A stretch of DNA of 64,000 nt from Novosphingobium capsulatum (GTDB lineage Bacteria; Pseudomonadota; Alphaproteobacteria; Sphingomonadales; Sphingomonadaceae): NCBI GenBank assembly GCA_015661825.1, contig DQVI01000065.1:1-64000 (forward strand), in the 5' to 3' direction. Positions 9,294-18,457 of the stretch are shown here, piece by piece. Numbering within the stretch: the first letter of the stretch is position 1; each line of letters starts with the position of its first letter. A model generated the notes under the pieces. It ran no database searches, had not been told where the DNA came from, and saw only the letters and a program-made list of their open reading frames with translations. The position numbers were made by a program, and so were the translations under genes.

Positions 9294-9952
9294 GACGCGC
9301 GTCGATCATCGCGTTTTCGGTTCTTCTGGCCACGCTGGGCGGCTGCAACAGACCCGGCCCGGACAAGCCCGGTCAGGATGCCTCCCCGCAGGCTTCGGAT
9401 CAGGCCGATGACGGGCAGGGGGAAGGCGAGGGCGGGGCCAGTTCTGCTGCCGGTCAGTCTGCTTCAGGCGAACCGGCGCCTGAACCGAAAAAGTCGATCA
9501 TCCGCCCCGAGGTCGACGTGGGGCCGACGCAGGCCCCGGTGCTGCTGCCGGTGCATCTCGTCGTGCCCTGGCCGGCCAAGGGTGCCCGGCTCGACGATGC
9601 CGGCCGGGCGCTGATCGATGGCCTGCTGGGCGATCCGACGTTTCAGGCCGGGGGCCCGGTCACGATCTGGGGGCACAGCGATTCCCATGGCACCGACAGC
9701 GCAAATCTGGCCTCTTCGCGCCAGCGCGCCCTTGCGGCGCGGGCCTATCTGATCGCAAAGGGGGTGAACCCGGCGCGGATCACGATTGTTGCCATGGGCG
9801 AGGCCAGCCCGCTGGTGCCCAACCGCCGCCGCGACGGCACCGACGATCCCGACGCGCGCGCGAAGAACCGCCGGGTCGAGATCGAGGCCGTCGCGCCCCT
9901 TCCGGCGGCGCCGCCTGCTGCCCCGAACGGGAAACAGGCCGGACCTGCATAA
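9290..9952 (+). CDS. OmpA-family lipoprotein
   Basis: 220 residues. The N-terminus is a lipoprotein signal with lipobox LGGC at about residue 19. A low-complexity Gly/Ser/Glu/Pro linker runs to about residue 70. A C-terminal OmpA/MotB peptidoglycan-binding domain follows (about 85-205), with VTIWGHSDSHGTDSANLASSRQ, split here as the GHSDSHG turn and SSRQRALAARAYL helix, and NRRVEIEA at its end. It should anchor in a membrane and bind peptidoglycan. The GTG start overlaps the antiporter stop, with GGGAGGTGATG supplying the ribosome site, so the pair is made together. The functional link is not known. Confidence 0.87.
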   Translation: MRRASIIAFSVLLATLGGCNRPGPDKPGQDASPQASDQADDGQGEGEGGASSAAGQSASGEPAPEPKKSIIRPEVDVGPTQAPVLLPVHLVVPWPAKGARLDDAGRALIDGLLGDPTFQAGGPVTIWGHSDSHGTDSANLASSRQRALAARAYLIAKGVNPARITIVAMGEASPLVPNRRRDGTDDPDARAKNRRVEIEAVAPLPAAPPAAPNGKQAGPA

Positions 9953-9988
9953 GCTCCGGCTTGTTCCGTGCCCCGATCCGGTGCGTCC

Positions 9989-10786
9989 TCAGGGACGGGG
10001 CGGGGGCGCGCTTTCAAAGATCCGGTTGAGCGTTGCCGCGATACGTACCCCGGCCTGTTCGAGCCTTTGATCGACTTCCCCGCGATGCTGGTAGGCATAG
10101 TCCCAGCTCAGCGCCGGGTCGGTGGGGTAGATCGTCTTGCGCAGGGCCACGCTCTCGTGAATCCACACGTTCGGGTCGGTCTGGTTCCAGGCGATCACCT
10201 CCTGCGGGGTGATCGCGCGGGACAGCCAGTGCGCATATTCGGAATAGGACAGCCCACGCTGTTCGATCAGCGCCGAATCCCAGACCGAATGCAGATTGGT
10301 CGGTTTGCCGAACCAGCTGACCGAGACGGTATTGCCCCCCCGATCATCGCCCGCGCCGGCATGGAGCGGCTGGTGCAGGTCGCCCACGATGTGAACCACG
10401 AAGCGCAGCGCCATGCGCTGTTCGTCGGGCGAGGCCTTGGGATCGCGCAGCACGGCGGAAAAATGCGCCAGCGCGGTGACCGCGTCGCCCGCGGGCGGGG
10501 CGTCCGAAGTCTGGTAGTCGTCGCCCTTGACCGTGACATAGTGCCAGGGGCTGGCGGTCTTCTGCCAGAACGGATCGGGGGCCGAGCGCATGTCGTCGGG
10601 CCAGGTGGCGGCCTGGGCGAGGTCTTCATTGCCCAGCAGCAGGCGCACCCGCGCGCGGGCCAGGCCGCTCAGGTTCTCGTCGGCGATGGCGCCGGTGATG
10701 CGATGGCCGATGGGCCCCCAGGCATGGGCCGGGGACGACAGGCAGAGCGAAGCGGCGATGAAGCCGGACAGGGCGGGTTTGCGCAT
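9989..10786 (-). CDS. S1/P1-type zinc nuclease, secreted
   Basis: 265 residues with signal peptide (cleavage before AWGPIGHR). Family enzymes use the mature N-terminal Trp plus His and Asp residues to bind three zinc ions and cut single-stranded nucleic acid, often releasing 3'-nucleotides. Visible ligands: the AWG N-terminus, GHR, the HYV motif near residue 81, HFSAVL, HIVGDLHQPLH near 133 and NLHSVWD near 165. It is probably periplasmic or exported and may supply nucleotides or nucleosides, which would fit the nucleoside-hydrolase-like gene nearby (inference). It is transcribed toward the OmpA-type gene, ending 36 bp from it. Confidence 0.9.
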   Translation of the reverse strand: MRKPALSGFIAASLCLSSPAHAWGPIGHRITGAIADENLSGLARARVRLLLGNEDLAQAATWPDDMRSAPDPFWQKTASPWHYVTVKGDDYQTSDAPPAGDAVTALAHFSAVLRDPKASPDEQRMALRFVVHIVGDLHQPLHAGAGDDRGGNTVSVSWFGKPTNLHSVWDSALIEQRGLSYSEYAHWLSRAITPQEVIAWNQTDPNVWIHESVALRKTIYPTDPALSWDYAYQHRGEVDQRLEQAGVRIAATLNRIFESAPPPRP

Positions 10787-11558
10787 GGCTCCATTTCATA
10801 ATGCAGATGGCGCGGCGGGAAAGCCCGTTGACGCGAAAGAGCGCATGTCCGGTGGCGACAGGTGTCGCACAGCCGGGAACGGTTCGGGGCTGGACACCCG
10901 GTGAGCAGTCTGGTTCAATAGTCGGACTGAAACCGGTGCCGGAATCATGTATGGCAGCGCAGTCAATAAAAAGGGAGAAAATTCGTATGCAGCCATAAGG
11001 CATACCTATGCGGTTGCCGTGATCTGCCGAATTTTAGATGCTAGCGGCAGGACAGCTCAACGGAACTATCGAAAAACGTGGTTCTCGGCAGCATGTCCGG
11101 TCTTGCCGGAACGAGGGGGTCTGCACAACGTGACAAGTTGTCTCACCCCCCTTTGTTCGGTCATGACTGACAGCGTTGTCTAGAATTGTGTCGATAAACT
11201 CCGACAATGGGCAATTTGGGAGAACGGGCAACGAACCTGAGGCTGACATGTTCGACTTTCCCGGTTCCGGGCGTTTTTCCGGGGCGGGAGCGGGCAGGGG
11301 ATGGGCTTTCCGGCGACATGGGCCGCTCGTGACCGGGCGGATTGGTCTCATGTCGACCACGCTTTTCCAGACTGGTCGATGCGCGGGCACGAGGCTGTGG
11401 GGCTGTTGACCCCAAACGGGGCATTCGGGCGGTGCGAGGGTTCGCCAGAACCGCCCCCGGATGCGTCTGAAGGCAAGATGGGAGGCTGGCGCAGGGGGAT
11501 CTGCAAGATCCAGAAACGCCAGCGTGATCAATAACATAAACAGACATGATGGTGAAAA
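10787..11558. other. 772-bp intergenic region between nuclease and porin genes; no gene supported
   Basis: No reading frame here looks like protein. It contains an AT-rich segment (10960-11040) with an 8-bp inverted repeat (AAAATTCG at 10978-10985, CGAATTTT at 11028-11035). The long leader before the porin start suggests regulation of the porin/glucose dehydrogenase unit, but no known riboswitch or operator was recognised. Confidence 0.35.
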
Positions 11559-12962
11559 ATGAAAAAGATGAATCATTTTGCAGGGTCGGTTTGCGCTGTC
11601 ATTGCCACCACACTCATGCTGCCCGGCGCGGCCTGGGCCGATGCGCCTGCCGCTGATGCGGCCAGCCCCGTCGTGGCACCTTCGGCCGAACCGGTTTCTG
11701 GTGGGAGAGAGCCTGCTGTCACGTCGCTGCCCGATGGCCCGGTCCGCAAGACCTATGATGGCATTCTGGGCGACTGGGGCGGCCTGCGCGAAAAGCTCGA
11801 TGATGCCGGCGTCGGCCTGACGGTCGCCTATGGCAACGAATTTGCCGCCAATGTCGCGGGCGGTGCGCGCAAGGATGCCACTGCGGTCGGCCAGCTGGTG
11901 CTCGGCACCGATCTCGACATGGACAAGATCGCGGGGATCCACGGCGGTTCGTTCCACGGCAAGATCACCTATCGCCATGGCCCCAATCTGGGGGACAAGG
12001 CCGGTCTCGAAACCCTTCAGCTGGTGCAGGAAGTCTGGGGACGCGGCCAGACCTGGCGCGTGACCGAAGCCTATTACCAGCAGCAGATCGGCGCCTCGCT
12101 CGATGTGAAGATCGGCCGCATGACCATGGGCTCGGACTTCGAGCAGATGGGCTGCGAGTTCCAGAACCTGAGCTTCTGCGGCGCGGCTGTCGGCAACCTC
12201 GTGGGCGATTACTGGTACAACTGGCCGATCAGCCAGTGGGCGCTGGTCGCCAACTACAAGCACAAGTCGTGGTACGTGAAGGCCGCCGTGTTCGAGGCCA
12301 ATCGTCACAGCCTCGACAACAATTTCGCCTTCAACCACGGTGGCGCCGATGGCGTGACGGTCCCGGTCGAAGCGGGCTGGACCCCGCGTCTGGGTTCGCG
12401 CGGGCTGCCCGGTGTCTACAAGATCGGTGCCTGGTACAACTCGCAGCGCGCCGATGACGTGCTGCTGGGTGTCGACGGCCAGCCTGTCGGCGCGCGTGAC
12501 ATCGACCCGATGGCGCGTCGGGGCCGCTATGGTGGCTACATCGCCATCCGCCAGCAGATCACCGGTTCCTACACCCGGGACCCGCTGACCGGCGCGATGG
12601 TGACCCGTGGCGTGAGCGTGCAGTTCAACCTGACCCAGACCGACCGCCGCACCGCGCGCACCGACAACCAGCTGACGGCCGGGTTGCTCTGGTCGGCGCC
12701 GTTCGCGGCCCGTCCGCACGATGAACTGGGCTGGGCGATCGGCCGCACCAATGTGAACGGCCGGGCGGCCTATGGCGAGCAACTGGCTTCGCCGACCGGG
12801 CGCCATGCCGACGCGGAGTACCTGACCGAGTTCTACTACGGGGTCCACATCTACCCCGGCGTGATGCTCAAGCCCAACATCCAGTACATCGTCAATCCCG
12901 GCGGATACCACACCAACAAGGACGTCGTGATCCTTGGGATGAAGAGTTCTTTCGCGCTGTAA
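11559..12962 (+). CDS. oprB: OprB-family carbohydrate-selective porin
   Basis: 467 residues with signal peptide (cleaved after LPGAAWA). OprB landmarks are in order: ILGDWGGLREKLDDAGVGL near residue 70, ending in a barrel strand; TWRVTEAYYQQQ; KIGRMTMGSDF near 185; CEFQNLSFCG; and the C-terminal IYPGVMLKPNIQYIVNPGG before a terminal SFAL. OprB porins let glucose and other sugars diffuse across the outer membrane. The next gene on the strand is a membrane PQQ glucose dehydrogenase whose active site faces the periplasm, so together they would bring in glucose and oxidise it there. The start codon has only a weak ribosome site. Confidence 0.92.
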   Translation: MKKMNHFAGSVCAVIATTLMLPGAAWADAPAADAASPVVAPSAEPVSGGREPAVTSLPDGPVRKTYDGILGDWGGLREKLDDAGVGLTVAYGNEFAANVAGGARKDATAVGQLVLGTDLDMDKIAGIHGGSFHGKITYRHGPNLGDKAGLETLQLVQEVWGRGQTWRVTEAYYQQQIGASLDVKIGRMTMGSDFEQMGCEFQNLSFCGAAVGNLVGDYWYNWPISQWALVANYKHKSWYVKAAVFEANRHSLDNNFAFNHGGADGVTVPVEAGWTPRLGSRGLPGVYKIGAWYNSQRADDVLLGVDGQPVGARDIDPMARRGRYGGYIAIRQQITGSYTRDPLTGAMVTRGVSVQFNLTQTDRRTARTDNQLTAGLLWSAPFAARPHDELGWAIGRTNVNGRAAYGEQLASPTGRHADAEYLTEFYYGVHIYPGVMLKPNIQYIVNPGGYHTNKDVVILGMKSSFAL

Positions 12963-13007
12963 GTATCTGATCCGAAGCTATCGTTTCGGATGGGTTCGGT
13001 ACCGGAC

Positions 13008-13036
13008 CGAAATTCGCCTCCTCGGCGAATTTCGGG
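13008..13036 (+). promoter_or_regulatory. perfect hairpin between porin and glucose dehydrogenase
   Basis: CCGAAATTCGCC (13008-13019) and its exact complement (13025-13036) around a 5-nt loop, 45 bp after the porin stop and 63 bp before the dehydrogenase start. No T-run follows, so partial termination or a processing/stability hairpin setting the porin:enzyme ratio is more likely than a full stop. Confidence 0.55.
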
Positions 13037-13099
13037 TCGGTCTCTAAAATCTCGGGGAGGGGATTTTATTAATTCTAATGGAAGCAAGGGGTAATTAAA

Positions 13100-15511
13100 A
13101 TGTCCTCCCCCACAATTCAGGACCCTCTCCCAGGAAAGGGCGCGGGTCTTCCCCTCAGGCTGGCATCGATACTGGTCCTGCTTGTCGCCATTCCGCTCGT
13201 TCTGGGCGGTGGCTGGCTGGTCGCGCTGGGCGGCTCGGCCTATTACGTGATCACCGGCGTCGTGCTGCTGGTCAATGCCGTGCTGCTCTGGCGTTCGTGC
13301 AAGTGGGCCTATCCGCTGTTTGCCGCCGTGATCCTGGGCACGATGGCCTGGGCGATCGGCGAAGCGGGCATCGATTTCTGGCGCCTTGCCCCGCGTGGTG
13401 ACGTGCTCGTTCCGCTTGGCATCGTGCTGCTGCTGCCCTGGGTCGTGCGCGCCCATGCGGCGGGCCGTGCGCCGATGCGCTGGCCGCTGGTGGTCGCGCT
13501 GGTTGCTGCGGTGGGCACGCTGGCCTGCTCTTTGACTGCCGACCGCGTTTCGATCAATGGCAGCCTGCCGGGCGCGCCGGGCGCAGTCGATCTGGCCGAC
13601 GGCATCTCGCCCGAGGACTGGGCCGCCTATGGCCGCACCAATGCCGGCCTGCGCTTCTCGCCGCTGACCCAGATCAGCCCCGACAATGTCTCGAACCTCA
13701 AGGTTGCCTGGACCTTCCGCACCGGCGACCTGCCCGCGCTGGGCAAGGCCGATCCGGTCGAATCCACGTTCGAGGTGACCCCGATCAAGGTCGGCAATCT
13801 GGTCTACCTGTGCTCGGCCCACCAGATCGCTTTCGCGCTTGATGCCGCCACCGGCAAGCAGGTGTGGAAGTTCGATCCCAAGCTGGTCGACGACAACAGC
13901 TTCCAGCACCTGACCTGCCGGGGCCTGTCGTATCACGAAAACGTCGCCAATGCTCTCGACACCACGGGCAAGCCCGCGCCTGCCGAGTGTGCAAAGCGCG
14001 TGATCCTGCCGACCAACGATGGCCGCGTGATCGCCCTCGACGCGCTGACCGGCAAGCTGTGCCACAGCTTTGGCGCCAACGGCACGATCGATCTCAACAA
14101 GCAGATCAATCTGGTGCGGGGCGGCTTCTATGAAGTGACCTCGCCGCCGGTCGTCACCCGGAACATGATCATCGTCAACGGCGCGGTCATCGACAACTAC
14201 TCAACCAACGAACCCTCGGGCGTGGTGCGGGGCTACGATGTCTACACCGGCCGTCTGGTCTGGGCGTGGGATTCGGGCGCAAGGGATGAAAACCGCATCC
14301 CCGGTCCGAACGAAACCTATACCCGCAACTCGCCCAACTCGTGGATCACGGCCTCGGCCGACGAAAAGCTGGGCCTTGTCTACATGCCGATGGGCGTGTC
14401 CTCGCCCGATATCTTCGGCGGCAACCGTTCGGCCCTGAACGAGCGCTATGCGACCTCGCTGGTCGCGCTCGACATCGCCACGGGCAAGCGCGTGTGGAAC
14501 TACCAGACCGTGCACCACGACCTGTGGGACATGGACGTTCCCTCGCAGCCCACGCTGGCCGACATCCAGACCGCCCACGGCATCGTCCCGGCGATCTATG
14601 CCCCGGCCAAGACCGGCAACATCTTCGTGCTCGACCGCCGCACGGGCAAGCCGATCGTCCCGGCGCCCGAACGCGCCGTGCCGCAGGGTGGCGCGCCGGG
14701 TGAATGGCTGTCGAAGACCCAGCCGTTCTCCGAGCTGACGCTGCGTCCGGCCGAGAACCTGACCGACGCGAACATGTGGGGCGCCACGATGTTCGACCAG
14801 ATGGCCTGCCGGATCATGTTCAAGCGCCTGCGCTATGATGGTCCGTTCACGCCGCCCTCGCTTCAGGGCACGCTGGTGTTCCCCGGCAATCTGGGCATGT
14901 TCGAATGGGGCGGCATCTCGATCGACCCCAGGCGCCAGCTTGCTGTCGCCAACCCGATGAACATTCCGTTCGTCTCGCGCCTGATCCCGCGTGGCCCGGG
15001 CAACCCGGCCCAGCCCAACAATTCGCACCCGGCGGGTACGGAAACGGGCGTCCAGCCGATGTATGGCTCGCCCTATGGCGTGGAACTCAATGCGTTCCTC
15101 TCGCCGCTCGGCCTGCCCTGCATGCAGCCGCCCTGGGGCTATGTGACGGGGATCGACCTGAAGACCAACAAGGTCATCTGGAAGCACCGCGTGGGCACCA
15201 CCCGTGACAACGGCGTTCCCCTGCCGCTCAGGATCGGCGTGCCGATGCTTGGTGGCACGATCACCACGGCGGGCGGCGTCTCGTTCCTCACGGCGACGCA
15301 GGACAACTTCATCCGCGGCTTCGACGTGACCACCGGCAAGATGCTGTGGGAATCCCGCCTGCCTGCGGGCGGCCAGTCGACCCCGATGACCTATGCCGTG
15401 AACGGAAAGCAGTTCGTGGTGACGGCGGCGGGCGGTCATGGCTCGTTCGGCACCAAAATCGGCGATTACATCATCGCCTATGCGCTGCCCGACCAGAAGA
15501 CCGCGCACTGA
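13100..15511 (+). CDS. gcd: membrane-bound PQQ-dependent glucose dehydrogenase
   Basis: 803 residues, the usual size of membrane glucose dehydrogenase (about 800). Residues 1-150 hold five hydrophobic helices that bind ubiquinone and anchor the protein. The rest is the eight-bladed PQQ propeller in the periplasm: EDWAAYGRTNAGLRFSPL near 168, GNLVYLCSAHQIAFALDAATG split across blade 1, ADEKLGLVYMPMG, TVHHDLWDMDVPSQP and WGGISIDP. It oxidises glucose to gluconolactone and passes electrons to quinone; it needs PQQ and Ca2+ or Mg2+. No PQQ synthesis genes are in the window. It lies directly after the OprB porin and is closed by a bidirectional terminator. Confidence 0.95.
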   Translation: MSSPTIQDPLPGKGAGLPLRLASILVLLVAIPLVLGGGWLVALGGSAYYVITGVVLLVNAVLLWRSCKWAYPLFAAVILGTMAWAIGEAGIDFWRLAPRGDVLVPLGIVLLLPWVVRAHAAGRAPMRWPLVVALVAAVGTLACSLTADRVSINGSLPGAPGAVDLADGISPEDWAAYGRTNAGLRFSPLTQISPDNVSNLKVAWTFRTGDLPALGKADPVESTFEVTPIKVGNLVYLCSAHQIAFALDAATGKQVWKFDPKLVDDNSFQHLTCRGLSYHENVANALDTTGKPAPAECAKRVILPTNDGRVIALDALTGKLCHSFGANGTIDLNKQINLVRGGFYEVTSPPVVTRNMIIVNGAVIDNYSTNEPSGVVRGYDVYTGRLVWAWDSGARDENRIPGPNETYTRNSPNSWITASADEKLGLVYMPMGVSSPDIFGGNRSALNERYATSLVALDIATGKRVWNYQTVHHDLWDMDVPSQPTLADIQTAHGIVPAIYAPAKTGNIFVLDRRTGKPIVPAPERAVPQGGAPGEWLSKTQPFSELTLRPAENLTDANMWGATMFDQMACRIMFKRLRYDGPFTPPSLQGTLVFPGNLGMFEWGGISIDPRRQLAVANPMNIPFVSRLIPRGPGNPAQPNNSHPAGTETGVQPMYGSPYGVELNAFLSPLGLPCMQPPWGYVTGIDLKTNKVIWKHRVGTTRDNGVPLPLRIGVPMLGGTITTAGGVSFLTATQDNFIRGFDVTTGKMLWESRLPAGGQSTPMTYAVNGKQFVVTAAGGHGSFGTKIGDYIIAYALPDQKTAH

Positions 15512-15568
15512 TGTGATGGCCCCGGCGTGTGGCGCAGGCCGCACGCAGGGGCCTTGCAGACAAAAACG

Positions 15569-15607
15569 AAAAACCCCGATGGGCCTTGGTGGCGCATCGG
15601 GGTTTTT
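15569..15607. terminator. bidirectional terminator between gcd and tetR
   Basis: AAAAACCCCGATG (15569-15581) pairs with CATCGGGGTTTTT (15595-15607). The A-run and T-run on the two sides let it stop transcripts from both convergent genes. Confidence 0.92.
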
Positions 15608-15650
15608 CGTGTCTGTCGCAGGCCTTCGCGCAAAGGCCTTTCCGGCGGGC

Positions 15651-16343
15651 TCAGGAATAGTGGTGCCGGGCAAAGAACCGCGCGAGTTCACGCGGCTGGG
15701 CGGGCTTGCCGGTGAAGATTTCGACATAGTGGGCCACGCGCGGCATGCGCACGTCGGGCGCCTCGACCGTCTGCATGCTGATATAGCCGATCTGCGTCAG
15801 GTAGACGGTGCGCGCGCGGGCATCGGCCTCGGCGAGGGGATAGCCGAAGCGGGTGAACATCGCGGTGATCGCTTCGAGCCGCTGCTGGTCGGCGGCCTTG
15901 ATCTCGGCGGCCACCTCCTCGCTCTGGAGCGCCCAGCTGCGCACCGCGAATTCGAAGCGGGTATCGAACAGCTCGGGATCGAGCCAGCAGTCGAACAGGT
16001 TGAGCGTGGCCTCGCCGATGGTCTCGGCATAGGCCGACGAGCGTTCGCGAATCGAGCCGGTGTTGCGGTCGCGCCAGCGTTCGAGAACCGCGTCGAGCAG
16101 CTCCTCGCGGTCTTCGAAGAACCAGTAGAAGCTCGTGCGCGAGAGCTTGAGCCGCTTGGACAGCGGCTGGATCATCACCGCGGCAACGCCCTGATCGAGC
16201 AGGAGTTCGCAGGCCGCATCGAGCCACAGCTCGCGCGAGCCGCGATTGGCCCCATCACGCGAATCGGGTTTGGCGGCCGCCTCCGTCCGCCTTGTCCGGG
16301 CGGCTTTGCGGACGGGTTCCGCTTCTTCCGATTGTACAACCAT
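15651..16343 (-). CDS. TetR-family transcriptional regulator
   Basis: 230 residues. The N-terminal HTH lies at about 40-85, with LWLDAACELLLDQGVAAVMI and LSRTSFYWFFEDREELLDAVL, the second being the recognition-helix signature of TetR proteins. The C-terminal ligand domain is helical with no obvious cofactor motif. I chose the ATG at 16343 because AAGGA lies 7 nt upstream; starts at 16349 and 16370 are possible but lack this. It is divergent from the flavin demethylase gene, with a symmetric site between, so it probably represses that gene and itself. The ligand is not known; a methylated amine or betaine is the natural guess from context. Confidence 0.87.
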   Translation of the reverse strand: MVVQSEEAEPVRKAARTRRTEAAAKPDSRDGANRGSRELWLDAACELLLDQGVAAVMIQPLSKRLKLSRTSFYWFFEDREELLDAVLERWRDRNTGSIRERSSAYAETIGEATLNLFDCWLDPELFDTRFEFAVRSWALQSEEVAAEIKAADQQRLEAITAMFTRFGYPLAEADARARTVYLTQIGYISMQTVEAPDVRMPRVAHYVEIFTGKPAQPRELARFFARHHYS

Positions 16344-16363
16344 GACCATATCCTTGACGCATG

Positions 16364-16382
16364 TGAACATATGTGGTGTTCA
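16364..16382. promoter_or_regulatory. candidate TetR operator
   Basis: TGAACA (16364-16369) and TGTTCA (16377-16382) form an inverted repeat with a 7-bp spacer, overlapping an 8-bp palindrome ACATATGT (16367-16374). It lies in the 65-bp gap between the divergent tetR and demethylase genes. Confidence 0.45.
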
Positions 16383-16408
16383 GGGTGAAACCCAGCAAAG
16401 GCGCACCC

Positions 16409-18457
16409 ATGTCGACCGATCCTCTGCTTCAACCCTATACGATCAAACATCTCACCTTGCGCAATCGCATTATTACGACGGCGCACGAACCGGCCTATTC
16501 GGAAGACGGGATTCCGACGCGGCGCTATGCGGCCTATCATATCGAACGCGCGCGGGCCGGGATCGCCCTGACGATGACGGCCGGATCGGCCTCGACTTCG
16601 CTCGACAGCCCGCCGGTCTTTTCCAACCTCCTGATGTGGAAGGACGAGATCGTCCCCTGGCTGCGCGAGATGGCCGATGGCGTCCACGAGGCGGGCGCGG
16701 CGATCATGATCCAGCTTTCCCACCTCGGGCGCCGCACGCGCTGGGACAAGGCCGACTGGCTGCCCGTTGTCACCCCCTCGCTCGAACGCGAACCGGCCCA
16801 CCGCGCGTTTCCCAAGCGGATCGAGGACTGGGACATGGAGCGGATCATCGCTGACTATGTCGCTGCGGCCCAGCGCGCAAAGGAAGCCGGGCTCGATGGC
16901 ATCGAGTTCGAGGCCTATGGCCACCTGCTCGACCAGTTCTGGTCGCCGCTGACCAACGACCTGCCCGCGCCTTATGGCGGCTCGCTCGAAAACCGCATGC
17001 GCTTTGGCATGGACATGCTGGGGGCCGTGCGCGCGGCGGTGGGCCCTGACATGCTGCTGGGCGTGCGCTATTCGGTCGATGAGACGGTGCCGGGCGGCTA
17101 TGACGAAGACGATGGCATGGCCATGTCGCGCGCGCTGGCGGCCTCGGGCCTCGTTGATTTCCTCAATGTCGTGCGCGGCAATATCGCCCACGACGCCGGG
17201 CTGACCGACATGATCCCGATTCAGGGCATGCGCAGCGCGCCCCACCTCGATGCCGCGCGCAAGGTGCGCGAGGAAACCGGCCTGCCGGTGTTCCATGCCG
17301 CCAAGATCCAGGACGTGGCCACCGCCCGCCATGCGGTGGAAAGCGGCGCGGTCGATCTGATCGGCATGACCCGCGCGCACATGGCCGACCCCCACATCGT
17401 GCGCAAGATCGTGGCCGGGCAGGAGCACACGATCCGTCCTTGCGTGGGCGCCAACTATTGCCTCGACCGCATCTATCAGGGCGGGGCAGCCTTTTGCATC
17501 CACAACCCGGCGACGGGCCGCGAACTGACGATGCCGCACGACATCGCGCCCGCGCCCGATCGCCGCAAGATCGTGATCGTCGGGGCCGGGCCTGCCGGTC
17601 TCGAAGCCGCGCGCGTCGCATCCGCGCGCGGCCACGATGTCGTCGTGTTCGAAGCCGCGGCCCATGCGGGCGGGCAGGTGCGCCTGACCGCGCAGAGCGA
17701 GCGCCGCCGCGAGATGATGCAGATCATCGACTGGCGCCTCGACCGCTGCGCCGAACAGGGCGTGCGCTTTGCCTTCAACACCTGGGCCGATGCCGACACG
17801 GTTCTGGCCGAGCAGCCCGACGTGGTGATCGTGGCCACCGGCGGCATGGCCGACAGCGTGCCGCTCGAAACCGGGGGCGACCTCGTGGTGACGGCATGGG
17901 ACGTGATCGCGGGCGACGTGAAGCCGGGCACGCGGGTTCTGGTCTACGACGACGCGGGCGACCACGTGGCGCTTCAGGCCGCCGAAATCGCCGCGAAGGC
18001 GGGCGCCAGTGTCGAGATCATGACCCCGGACCGCAGCTTTGCCCCCGAAGTCATGGCGATGAACCTCGTGCCCTACATGCGCTCGCTCCAGGCCCTCGAT
18101 ACGACGTTCACCGTCAGCTACACGCTCAAGGGCGTGACCCGTCAGGGCAATGGCCTGACCGCGCACGTCGGCAGCGACTATGGCCCCGTGGCGCGCAGCC
18201 GGGAGGTCGATCAGGTGGTCGTCAACCACGGCACCATGCCGCTCGATGATCTCTATTTCGAACTCAAGCCGCTCTCCTCGAACCTCGGCGCGGTCGACTA
18301 TGCCGCGCTGGTGGCGGGTGCGCGTCAGGACAGCTCCCCGCTGGCCTCGCGCGGGGTGGAGGGCGCCTTTGCGCTCTACCGGATCGGCGACGCGGTTTCC
18401 TCGCGCAATACCCATGCGGCGATCTATGATGCGCTGCGACTGGTGAAGGATCTTTAA
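16409..18457 (+). CDS. FMN/FAD-dependent N-demethylase of the DgcA / N-methylproline demethylase type
   Basis: 682 residues with the layout of trimethylamine-dehydrogenase-like enzymes: an old-yellow-enzyme FMN barrel (about 1-340; HEPAYSEDG, IMIQLSHLGRR, DGIEFEAYGHLLDQFWSPL, YGGSLENRM), a short Cys-bearing linker (about 350-375) and an FAD/NAD(P)-type domain (about 390-680; IVIVGAGPAGLEAARVA). The HEPAYSEDGIPT and CVGANYCLDRIY blocks fit the dimethylglycine (DgcA) and stachydrine/N-methylproline branch rather than dienoyl-CoA reductases. The linker has three cysteines (C-x5-C-x11-C) where classical members have four. The AAAGG ribosome site supports the ATG at 16409 over one 36 bp upstream. 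The neighbouring oxygenase for the preceding betaine step is broken. Confidence 0.85.
   Translation: MSTDPLLQPYTIKHLTLRNRIITTAHEPAYSEDGIPTRRYAAYHIERARAGIALTMTAGSASTSLDSPPVFSNLLMWKDEIVPWLREMADGVHEAGAAIMIQLSHLGRRTRWDKADWLPVVTPSLEREPAHRAFPKRIEDWDMERIIADYVAAAQRAKEAGLDGIEFEAYGHLLDQFWSPLTNDLPAPYGGSLENRMRFGMDMLGAVRAAVGPDMLLGVRYSVDETVPGGYDEDDGMAMSRALAASGLVDFLNVVRGNIAHDAGLTDMIPIQGMRSAPHLDAARKVREETGLPVFHAAKIQDVATARHAVESGAVDLIGMTRAHMADPHIVRKIVAGQEHTIRPCVGANYCLDRIYQGGAAFCIHNPATGRELTMPHDIAPAPDRRKIVIVGAGPAGLEAARVASARGHDVVVFEAAAHAGGQVRLTAQSERRREMMQIIDWRLDRCAEQGVRFAFNTWADADTVLAEQPDVVIVATGGMADSVPLETGGDLVVTAWDVIAGDVKPGTRVLVYDDAGDHVALQAAEIAAKAGASVEIMTPDRSFAPEVMAMNLVPYMRSLQALDTTFTVSYTLKGVTRQGNGLTAHVGSDYGPVARSREVDQVVVNHGTMPLDDLYFELKPLSSNLGAVDYAALVAGARQDSSPLASRGVEGAFALYRIGDAVSSRNTHAAIYDALRLVKDL

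Noticed and set aside
10787-11558. A riboswitch or sRNA before the porin gene
   Set aside because: Short inverted repeats exist, but no known riboswitch core or terminator-linked RNA shape could be drawn.
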